From assembly GCA_002304735.1 (NCBI GenBank), contig DBIU01000017.1, positions 1-12,057 on the forward strand: 12,057 nt of DNA, read 5' to 3'. Below are positions 6,342 through 12,057 of this stretch, in pieces (the first letter of the stretch is position 1; every line of letters starts with the position of its first letter). The notes under the pieces are model-generated. The model ran no database searches. It was not told the DNA's origin and was given only the letters and a program-made list of their open reading frames with translations. This DNA is from Ruminococcaceae bacterium UBA794. Its GTDB lineage: Bacteria > Bacillota > Clostridia > Oscillospirales > Ruminococcaceae. Position numbers and translations under genes: made by a program.

Positions 6342-7230
6342 TGTAAGCTATCTTATCAAAAAAGGCGTATCTTCCGTCTGGAAGAACTTCATTATGTCGT
6401 TCGCGTCTTTCAGCATTCTGCTCGTAAGCCTGCTTCAGGTGAGTATCACGGTTCTTGTTTATATGAACGTGAATATCATTATGAAGAATATCGAGGATAC
6501 GAACGAAATCACAATCTACGTCAAGGACGGCGTTTCCGAGGCTCAGAGAAGCAAAATCGAGTCTATTCTTCTGAGCAGCGACAACCTTGCGGACGTAAAA
6601 TTCATCTCAAAGGAACAGGGCCTTGAGGAATTTAAGGCAAATATGGGCGAATACGCCGAGCTTCTCGCGTATCTTGACGAAAACCCCATTCCCGAAACGT
6701 TTGTCGCGCGCGTAAAGGATTTGTCCAAAATCAAGCTTACCGTAACGGCGGTATCGAGCATCGACGGAATTGAACAGGTAAAGGCACCCTATGACTTCGC
6801 GGGCGCGCTCGTAAACATCAAGAACACATTTTCGATTATCATTGCGGCGATACTCGTTACCCTTGTGGTTGTGAGCGTTATCGTTGTGTCCAACACAATA
6901 AGAACAAGCGTTTTTTCGCGGAGAAACGAGATTTCGATTATGAAATACGTCGGCGCAACCGACAGCTTCATAAAGCTTCCGTTCTTTGTCGAGGGAACTT
7001 TTATCGGCATACTTTCGGGCGCTGCGGCGTGGGGACTGACGTGGTTCATCTATGACTCAATCTTCTCGCTTTTCACGGACAGCCTTTCGCTCTGGGAGAT
7101 GTTCGGTTTCTTTAACCTCATTCCTTTCAGCAGCATAAGCCCGTTCGTTCTGCTTATAAACTGCGCTGCGGGGGCGCTTCTCGGCGCTGTCGGCACGGTT
7201 ATCAGCACGGGCAAGTACCTCAAGGTTTAA
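6328..7230 (+). CDS. ftsX: Cell division membrane protein FtsX
   Basis: Membrane subunit of FtsEX, 300 aa. Topology is the FtsX pattern: a cytoplasmic N-terminus with SYLIKKGVSSVWKN, TM1 about 22-46, a large outside loop of about 115 residues (47-163) that in other species contacts the hydrolase or its activator, TM2 165-188, the conserved cytoplasmic FSRRNEISIMKYVGATDSFI (196-215), TM3 217-242 and TM4 272-294. I start at the ATG at 6328 because GGAGG (6318-6322) lies 5 nt upstream and the protein then begins with the family's usual N-terminus; an upstream in-frame start at 6283 lies deep inside ftsE and would add 15 out-of-family residues. The overlap with ftsE indicates translational coupling and matched stoichiometry. 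Confidence 0.96.
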   Translation: MRTSNVSYLIKKGVSSVWKNFIMSFASFSILLVSLLQVSITVLVYMNVNIIMKNIEDTNEITIYVKDGVSEAQRSKIESILLSSDNLADVKFISKEQGLEEFKANMGEYAELLAYLDENPIPETFVARVKDLSKIKLTVTAVSSIDGIEQVKAPYDFAGALVNIKNTFSIIIAAILVTLVVVSVIVVSNTIRTSVFSRRNEISIMKYVGATDSFIKLPFFVEGTFIGILSGAAAWGLTWFIYDSIFSLFTDSLSLWEMFGFFNLIPFSSISPFVLLINCAAGALLGAVGTVISTGKYLKV

Positions 7231-7259
7231 TTGCCTTACAGCACAACAGAAGTTATCCC

Positions 7260-7266
7260 AAGGAGA
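7260..7266 (+). promoter_or_regulatory. Ribosome binding site that sets the S41 protease start
   Basis: AAGGAGA, with 6 nt before the GTG at 7273. The longer frame from a TTG at 7231, immediately after the ftsX stop, has no comparable site and would put 14 extra residues before the membrane anchor, so the GTG is preferred. Confidence 0.7.
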
Positions 7267-7272
7267 ATTATC

Positions 7273-8484
7273 GTGAATAAAAGAATCCCGCTCGGCGTTG
7301 CAATAAGCCTTATCGCAATCGGCTGCGCCATAACATTCGTCCTAACGTGGACGATTTCGCTTAACGTATATAATTCGAAAATCAGCACGGCGGACAAATA
7401 CGAGGGCGTTTATGAAAAGCTTCGTGAAATCGACGCGGTTGTGAGAAACAACTATATCGGCACAATCACGGACGAGTCAATCGAGCTTGGAATAATAAAC
7501 GGCTATGTAAGCGGTATCGGCGATAAATACGCGTCATACCTTCAGCCCAACTCGTATTACGAGCTTCAGCAGAACACCGGCGGCGTTGTAAGCGGCGCGG
7601 GAATTGTCGCGAAAGCGGACGGTTCGGGCTATCTCGTTGTAACAAACGTGTACAAAAACAGCTCGGCTTACCTAAACGGGATAAAAACGGGCGACGTTAT
7701 CACGGAAATCGACGGCAGAAGCCTGCTTACGATGGAGGAGGACGCGGCGCTTGAGAAAATATCGGGCGCAATCGGCTCGAAGCTTACGCTGAAGCTGCTT
7801 CGCGACGGCGAGGAGATGACCGTAAGCCTTATAAGACAGCAGATTGACATTGAGTCCGTCACGGGCGAAATGCTTGAAAACAATATCGGTTACATCAGGA
7901 TAACCACTTTTAACGATAAAACCGCAGAGCAGTTTGCGGGCGCGCTCAATTCCCTCACGGAAAAGGGGCTTAAGGGGCTTATTCTCGATGTAAGGCAAAA
8001 CGGCGGCGGGGTTATCGCACCGCTTAAATCAATGCTTAATCGGCTGCTTCCCGCGTGCGTTGCGGCGACGGCGGAATATATAAACGGCGTCAAAAAAACG
8101 CTTATCGAAACCGATTCCGTCAATAATATCAGCGTTCCGATGACCGTTCTTGTCGATGGCGGAACGGCTTCCGCAGCCGAGATTTTCGCGGTCGCGCTCC
8201 GAGATGAGGGAAACGCGGTTCTTGTCGGCACGCAGACCTACGGAAAGGCGGTTTTGCTCGGGACGTACAGCTTCCCCGACGGAACGGCGCTTACCATTCC
8301 GAACGCAAAGGTTATTCCCTCGAAGTCCGAGAGCTTCGACGGGGTGGGGCTTAAGCCCGATTATATCGCGGAGCTTCCCGCGGGCGAAACCCCCGATACC
8401 GTTTCCCGCGAAAACGATTCGCAGCTTCAGAAAGCGATTGAAATTATGACTCCCGCAGCTCCGCCTGTCGAGGTTATGGACTGA
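7273..8484 (+). CDS. Membrane-anchored S41 family (CtpA/CtpB-like) protease, altered active site
   Basis: Carboxy-terminal-processing (tail-specific) protease family, 403 aa from a GTG start. N-terminal membrane anchor or signal segment about residues 5-27 (IPLGVAISLIAIGCAITFVL) after MNKR, so the rest is outside. Then a helical region with YVSGIGDKYASYL, a PDZ domain (about 100-185; VSGAGIVA, NGIKTGDVITEIDG) that binds substrate tails, and the protease core with GYIRITTF and LDVRQNGGG. Catalytic Ser300 is in DGGTASAAEI, and Lys325 in TYGK, 25 residues later as in CtpB. The residue four after the lysine, normally Gln (GKGxVQ), is Leu329 (GKAVLL), and the glycine after the lysine is Ala. It may be a weak or atypical enzyme. 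It lies 42 bp after ftsX, as ctpB does after ftsEX in Bacillus, where CtpB acts in sporulation signalling. Start choice is moderately sure, family sure. Confidence 0.93.
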   Translation: MNKRIPLGVAISLIAIGCAITFVLTWTISLNVYNSKISTADKYEGVYEKLREIDAVVRNNYIGTITDESIELGIINGYVSGIGDKYASYLQPNSYYELQQNTGGVVSGAGIVAKADGSGYLVVTNVYKNSSAYLNGIKTGDVITEIDGRSLLTMEEDAALEKISGAIGSKLTLKLLRDGEEMTVSLIRQQIDIESVTGEMLENNIGYIRITTFNDKTAEQFAGALNSLTEKGLKGLILDVRQNGGGVIAPLKSMLNRLLPACVAATAEYINGVKKTLIETDSVNNISVPMTVLVDGGTASAAEIFAVALRDEGNAVLVGTQTYGKAVLLGTYSFPDGTALTIPNAKVIPSKSESFDGVGLKPDYIAELPAGETPDTVSRENDSQLQKAIEIMTPAAPPVEVMD

Positions 8485-8523
8485 CGAGCGTTTTTTAGAT
8501 TATAATTTTGGAGGATTTATATT

Positions 8524-9012
8524 ATGAACAAGCCTATCACAGTTTTGACTCGTAAGGGTGAGGAACAGCTCAAAAAAGAGCTTAACGAGCTTCGCTCCGT
8601 TCGCCGCCGCGAGGTTGCCGAGAAGATAAAGGTTGCGCTTTCTTTCGGCGATTTGTCCGAGAACAGCGAATACGATGAGGCTAAGAACGAGCAGGGCATT
8701 ATCGAGTCGAGAATTGCCGAAATCGAAGCCACTCTCGCTCACGCGCAGGTTATTGACGATGAAGATATCTCGACCGAAAAAGTCGGAATAGGCATCACCG
8801 TCAAGCTCTATGACGTTGAAATGGAGGAGGAGCTTGAGTTTAAGATTGTCGGCACAAAGGAAGCCGATATAAACAAGGGCAAGATGTCCGATGAAAGCCC
8901 CATAGGCGCCGCGCTCATCGGTCATAAGGTAGGCGACGAGGTTGAGGTTGAAACGCCTTCCGGTATCGAAAAGTTCAAGGTTCTCGAAATTAAGAAGGAA
9001 GACGAGGAATAA
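8524..9012 (+). CDS. greA: Transcription elongation factor GreA
   Basis: Binds the RNA polymerase secondary channel and stimulates cleavage of backtracked RNA so stalled polymerase restarts; 162 aa, the family's usual length. N-terminal antiparallel coiled coil about residues 12-75, whose tip carries FGDLSENSEYDEAKNEQ (41-57) with the acidic Asp43 and Glu46 that coordinate the catalytic metal in the polymerase active site. C-terminal FKBP-like domain about 85-158 (LYDVEMEEELEFKIVG; ESPIGAALIGHKVGDEVEV). GGAGG (8510-8514) lies 9 nt before the ATG. It starts 39 bp after the S41 protease gene and ends 3 bp before lysS, so greA and lysS are surely co-transcribed, as in many Firmicutes. Identity is very secure. 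Confidence 0.97.
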   Translation: MNKPITVLTRKGEEQLKKELNELRSVRRREVAEKIKVALSFGDLSENSEYDEAKNEQGIIESRIAEIEATLAHAQVIDDEDISTEKVGIGITVKLYDVEMEEELEFKIVGTKEADINKGKMSDESPIGAALIGHKVGDEVEVETPSGIEKFKVLEIKKEDEE

Positions 9013-9015
9013 TTT

Positions 9016-10524
9016 ATGTCAAACGAAATTAATCAGAATATGGAAGAAGCCGAGGTTACTCAGGAGGAGCTTGACGAACAGCACAGAATACGTCTTGAAA
9101 AGCTGGCGGCTCTCAAGGAAGCGGGGAAGGACCCTTATAAAATCACGGAATTTCCCGTTGACACCTATAACAAGGATATCCGCGGCCGTTTTGACGAGCT
9201 TGAAAACAGCGAGGTTATAATCGCGGGCAGAATGATGACGCGCCGAATTATGGGCAAGGCGAGCTTTATGGATATTCGCGACGCGTCCGACAGAATGCAG
9301 GTTTACGTTCGCAAGGACGACGTTGGCGAGGACGATTACGCTGATTTCAAAAAGTGGGATATCGGCGATATTATCGGCGTCAAGGGCAAGGTTTTCCGCA
9401 CGAAAATGGGCGAAATTTCCGTTCACGCGGAGGAAATCAAGCTTCTTTCAAAGTCGCTGCTTCCGCTTCCCGAGAAGTGGCACGGACTTAAGGATAAGGA
9501 GGAGCGCTATCGCAAGCGTTATCTCGACCTTATCGCAAATCCCGAAGTTAAGGACGTTTTCATAAAGCGCTCGAAGATAATTTCGGAAATCCGAAAGTTC
9601 CTTGACGGTCACGGTTATGTCGAGGTTGACACGCCCGTTCTGCTGCCGCTTGAAATCGGCGCGTCGGCGCGTCCGTTCAAGACTCACCACAACGCTCTCG
9701 ATATTGATATGTACCTTAGAATTGAAACCGAGCTTTACTTAAAGCGGCTTATTGTCGGCGGATTTGACAAGGTTTACGAGGTTGGACGTATCTTCAGAAA
9801 CGAGGGTATGGACGCTTCGCACAACCCCGAATTTACCTCAATCGAGATGTATCAGGCGTATATGAATTATACCGAGATGATGGAGCTTATCGAGGATTTG
9901 TACAGAACGGTTACTCTCAACGTCTGCGGAACGGACACGGTTCCTTTCCAGGGCAAGGATATCGCCGTCGGAAAGCCTTGGGAGAAGCTCACTATGATTG
10001 AGGCTGTGAAGAAGTACGCGGGCGTTGATTACAACGATTGGGCTGACGACGCGGCTGCGAGAGCCTGCGCTAAGGAGCATAACGTTGAGGATATCACGGA
10101 GAAGTCCACAAAGGGCGACGTTCTTATCGCGTTTTTCGAGGAGTTTGTCGAGGAAAATCTCATTCAGCCGACGATTATTTACGATTATCCCGTTGAAAAT
10201 TCTCCGCTTGCAAAGAGAAAGCCCGAATTTCCCGCGTTTACGGAGCGTTTCGAGTACTTCATCAACGGAATGGAGTTCGGAAACGCGTTCTCGGAGCTTA
10301 ACGACCCGATTGACCAGAAGGAGCGCTTTGTAAAGCAGGTTGCGGCGAAGCGCGCTCAGGGCGGAAACGACGCGCAGGTTGACGAGGATTTCATCACGGC
10401 GCTTGAATACGGCTTGCCGCCCACGGCGGGTCTTGGATTTGGTTTGGACAGACTTGTAATGCTGCTCACCGATTCCGCGAGCATACGCGACGTTCTGCTT
10501 TTCCCGACGATGAGGATACATTGA
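9016..10524 (+). CDS. lysS: Lysyl-tRNA synthetase, class II
   Basis: Charges tRNA-Lys with lysine in the cytoplasm; homodimeric class IIb synthetase. 502 aa, normal length. An N-terminal helix of about 60 residues leads into the OB-fold anticodon domain (about 66-145; VIIAGRMMTRRIMGKASFMD). The catalytic domain has the family's GASARPFKTHHNALD (215-229), motif 2 VGRIFRNEGMDASHNPEF (256-273), FGNAFSELNDP, and motif 3 GLGFGLDRLVMLL (472-484). The C-terminus DVLLFPTMRIH is complete. GAGG at 9004-9007 lies 8 nt before the ATG, inside the end of greA. No T-box or separate promoter is seen; expression probably follows greA. The gene after it begins 3 bp downstream. Identity is very secure. Confidence 0.98.
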   Translation: MSNEINQNMEEAEVTQEELDEQHRIRLEKLAALKEAGKDPYKITEFPVDTYNKDIRGRFDELENSEVIIAGRMMTRRIMGKASFMDIRDASDRMQVYVRKDDVGEDDYADFKKWDIGDIIGVKGKVFRTKMGEISVHAEEIKLLSKSLLPLPEKWHGLKDKEERYRKRYLDLIANPEVKDVFIKRSKIISEIRKFLDGHGYVEVDTPVLLPLEIGASARPFKTHHNALDIDMYLRIETELYLKRLIVGGFDKVYEVGRIFRNEGMDASHNPEFTSIEMYQAYMNYTEMMELIEDLYRTVTLNVCGTDTVPFQGKDIAVGKPWEKLTMIEAVKKYAGVDYNDWADDAAARACAKEHNVEDITEKSTKGDVLIAFFEEFVEENLIQPTIIYDYPVENSPLAKRKPEFPAFTERFEYFINGMEFGNAFSELNDPIDQKERFVKQVAAKRAQGGNDAQVDEDFITALEYGLPPTAGLGFGLDRLVMLLTDSASIRDVLLFPTMRIH

Positions 10525-10527
10525 TTT

Positions 10528-11271
10528 ATGGCTAACCAAGAGGACGAGGAAAAGCTTCGTCAAGAAAAAATCGAGCTTCTTAAAATGAAGCAGGGCGGCG
10601 GCGAAGCTCTTGAGGAACAGCCGAGGGTTATCGAAAAGCCGCGCGGCTTCAAGAAGATTTCAAACTTTTTCTATCACTATAAAACGATTTTTATTGTCGC
10701 GCTTGTGACGGCGGCGCTTGCGGCAGTTTTCGCAGTGCAGTTTTTGGTGAAGGAAAAGTCGGATATCACGGTTTTTGTCGCGTATAAACAGCCAAATTCC
10801 GAGCTTAAGGAGAAGTATCTCAATATCGCGGCGATGCTTGAAAAATATTGTCCGGATTTTGACGGCGACGGAAAGGTGAACGTTGCGGTAAGAACCGCCG
10901 ATTTGTCGGTTGACGGGGATTTGACCACGGACGCTGCCGCCGAATGGAACAAGCTTTCGCTTGAAATCAAGCTGTATGAATGTCCGCTGATAGTCTGCGA
11001 CGGCGAATTTCTTGAGGATATCGTCAAGGAGAGCATCGCGGATTACGAGGAAAATTCCGTTCTCGGCGAGGTCGCTCAAGATAAGACGGCATATGTCGGG
11101 AAAAGCGCTCTCAGCGGTAATCCCGCGGCGGAATTGCCCGAAAAGACGTATTTTTGCGTGCGCGCGCTTCCCGTTAATCAAAGCGGCGATAAGGAAGCGT
11201 TTGCCGAGCGCCGTGAAAGAGCGCAGACGGTTCTGCAAAATCTGATTGACGGCAATGTAATCAATCCGTAA
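10528..11271 (+). CDS. Single-pass membrane protein of unknown function
   Basis: Not recognised. 247 aa. The N-terminus (1-50) is highly charged and would lie inside, including a Lys/Glu-rich helix at 6-21. One membrane segment is at about 53-73 (IFIVALVTAALAAVFAVQFL). The outer part is about 170 residues, beginning with a strand SDITVFVAYK and a helix, then the EF-hand-like acidic loop DFDGDGKV (110-117), which could bind calcium, followed by VNVAVRTADL. Cysteines at 108, 152, 157 and 210 could form disulfides outside the cell. The ATG at 10528 follows the lysS stop by 3 bp; the nearest ribosome binding site (GAGG, 10512-10515) is 12 nt away, so it likely depends on translation of lysS. A terminator follows at once, so it closes the run. 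Similar 'DGDGKV' outer-domain proteins are common in Clostridia; role unknown. Confidence 0.8.
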   Translation: MANQEDEEKLRQEKIELLKMKQGGGEALEEQPRVIEKPRGFKKISNFFYHYKTIFIVALVTAALAAVFAVQFLVKEKSDITVFVAYKQPNSELKEKYLNIAAMLEKYCPDFDGDGKVNVAVRTADLSVDGDLTTDAAAEWNKLSLEIKLYECPLIVCDGEFLEDIVKESIADYEENSVLGEVAQDKTAYVGKSALSGNPAAELPEKTYFCVRALPVNQSGDKEAFAERRERAQTVLQNLIDGNVINP

Positions 11272-11277
11272 ATACTC

Positions 11278-11306
11278 AAAACCCGCTCGGTTGAGCGGGG
11301 TTTTTT
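11278..11306 (+). terminator. Intrinsic terminator closing the rightward run
   Basis: CCCGCTC (11282-11288) pairs perfectly with GAGCGGG (11293-11299) around the loop GGTT, and six Ts follow (11301-11306) after one G. It lies about 10 nt past the stop of the last gene. On the minus strand the same stem is followed by TTTTG (from 11281), so it may also stop the convergent 148-aa gene, whose stop is about 100 bp away. Confidence 0.85.
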
Positions 11307-11408
11307 AGAATTTCGGGGAATTATCTTCGCAGGAAACGGGCGAATGAAGCGATTTTCCTTTGCCTGCCTTGATATCGCAGGGAATATTCTCGGACAGCGC
11401 GCGGCTTC

Positions 11409-11855
11409 TCATAGGTATTTTTTCAGACTTTCGCAGTATTCCTGTTCGCGCTCGAGGAGCCTTTCCGCGCTTTCGCGGATTTTCGGGTCGGCGTTGTGCG
11501 AGCGGTTTACGGCGTGCTGCATATCAATAATGCCCATAGTCGTGCCGCGAAGCATAATTTTCGCGATATTTCCGCTGCTTTGGTCGGAAGCGGTTTTCAT
11601 CGCAATCCCCATTTTCGACATCATTTTCCCGAACGGCGCGACCTCCTCGGCAGGTTCGTTTCGCCTTGCAAGCTCGCTTTTCGACTGCGCGGCAACGTTT
11701 TTGTAGCGCTCCTTTTCGCGGTTGATTTCGCGGAAAAGCATATTGTTCTTGCAGTGCTTTAGAACGTCCGAGGACGCTTCGTAAGCCATTTGAGAGTTGC
11801 GGTAAACCGCCTTCAGAATTTCCGCGCTCTGGCGATTTCTGATGTTATTTGACAT
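11409..11855 (-). CDS. Hypothetical small helical protein, 148 aa
   Basis: Not recognised by name. 148 aa, starting at the ATG at 11855, which has GAGGT 7 nt upstream; a longer frame to 11915 lacks such a site. The composition is Ala, Glu, Lys, Arg, Met-rich with few breaks. Four helices can be traced: about 4-28 (RNRQSAEILKAVYRNSQMAY), 38-65 (REINREKERYKNVAAQSK), 76-112 (a Met-rich stretch, PFGKMMSKMGIAMK, then ASDQSSGNIAKIML) and 116-146. This pattern fits a four-helix bundle, possibly ferritin-like, but no paired E..H metal motif is obvious. There is no signal or membrane segment and only two cysteines (35 and near 140). It is convergent with the lysS run, with the shared terminator between them. 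Likely a real conserved gene of unknown role. Confidence 0.72.
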   Translation of the reverse strand: MSNNIRNRQSAEILKAVYRNSQMAYEASSDVLKHCKNNMLFREINREKERYKNVAAQSKSELARRNEPAEEVAPFGKMMSKMGIAMKTASDQSSGNIAKIMLRGTTMGIIDMQHAVNRSHNADPKIRESAERLLEREQEYCESLKKYL

Positions 11856-12057
11856 AATATTACCTCGCTTTCGTGACATTATTTTGCGCGTTTTTCGAGG
11901 AAATATAGTTGTCAATAATTACCACAGGCGAAATAGCGTGCCGATTGCTTTCTGCGTTCAAGAAAAAGTTCGCGATAAACCCGCTTTTGGTACGCGAATA
12001 GAGCGGGGCTTCTGCGAAGCCCGAGCGATTTTGGCGGCGTCGAACCCCCAAAATCGC
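11856..12057. other. Gene-free right edge
   Basis: The 200 bp upstream of the 148-aa gene to the window end hold no ORF I believe. A perfect TTGACA is present on the minus strand (11915-11910) but no good -10 box follows at 15-19 bp. The outer 90 bp are dominated by inverted repeats, listed separately. The sequence is cut by the window boundary. Confidence 0.5.
11969..12057. repeat. Cluster of nested inverted repeats at window end
   Basis: Four perfect inverted repeats lie within 89 bp: TTCGCG 11969-11974 with CGCGAA 11993-11998; CCCGCT 11980-11985 with AGCGGG 12002-12007; GGGCTTC 12006-12012 with GAAGCCC 12016-12022 (loop TGC); and GCGATTTTGG 12025-12034 with CCAAAATCGC 12048-12057 (13-nt loop). 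The first two interlock as a pseudoknot-like pair. Such density suggests an intergenic repeat family or a structured RNA that may continue past the window. No known RNA family is recognised. Confidence 0.5.

Noticed and set aside
8501..8506. Perfect TATAAT before greA as a promoter
   Set aside because: The best -35 is only TGGACT at 18 bp, and a start about 7 nt downstream would cut off the greA ribosome binding site at 8510-8514.
9838..10563. Minus-strand ORF (241 aa) opposite lysS
   Set aside because: Antisense to conserved LysRS motifs, no known domain and no promoter or ribosome binding site.
11910..11915. Perfect TTGACA on the minus strand upstream of the 148-aa gene
   Set aside because: No acceptable -10 box at 15-19 bp; the nearest AT-rich match (AAATAAT) is about 25 bp away.
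12025..12057. tRNA or tmRNA fragment suggested by a minihelix with a TTCGA loop on the minus strand
   Set aside because: The T-stem has a central mismatch, no D-arm or anticodon arm is present, and no CCA follows.
1..12057. CRISPR array, transposon, prophage or defence island
   Set aside because: No regularly spaced direct repeats, transposase, integrase, phage or nuclease-defence genes are seen; gene content is core housekeeping.

Overview
The window looks like a chromosomal, housekeeping stretch from a Clostridia-type Firmicute, probably an uncultured gut or rumen lineage near Oscillospirales/Ruminococcaceae. This placement rests on gene order (metG next to tatD; ftsE-ftsX followed by an S41 protease; greA directly before lysS), on strong GGAGG-type ribosome binding sites and consensus sigma-A promoters, and on the style of the proteins. 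It is inference from context; no database was searched. I see no CRISPR array, transposon, phage module, rRNA or tRNA.

Left half (about 39-4201, minus strand): one apparent five-gene operon reads leftward from a consensus promoter at 4296-4268. It encodes methionyl-tRNA synthetase (metG), two unrecognised proteins (214 and 103 aa), a TatD-family metal-dependent hydrolase and a GNAT acetyltransferase. Spacings are 41 bp, 16 bp, 1 bp and an 11-bp overlap, so co-transcription and translational coupling are likely.

Divergent control region (4202-4485): AT-rich, with back-to-back 17-bp-spaced promoters. A perfect 15-bp inverted repeat carries the ribosome binding sites of both flanking genes. The rightward leader can form two mutually exclusive G/C hairpins and contains an 11-codon upstream ORF that ends over the next ribosome binding site.

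Right half (4486-11271, plus strand): a CdaR/PucR-type regulator, then ftsE-ftsX (ABC-type machine that controls cell-wall hydrolysis at division), a membrane-anchored PDZ/S41 protease lacking the usual third catalytic residue, greA (transcript cleavage factor), lysS (lysyl-tRNA synthetase) and a single-pass membrane protein of unknown function. A terminator at 11282-11306 closes the run and may also serve the convergent gene to its right. That gene (minus strand, 11409-11855) encodes a small, probably all-helical protein. The last 90 bases hold several nested inverted repeats and no gene.

No dramatic new system is evident. The points most worth a second look are the altered S41 active site beside ftsEX, the symmetric leader architecture between metG and the regulator, the two orphan proteins wedged between metG and tatD, and the structured sequence at the right edge.
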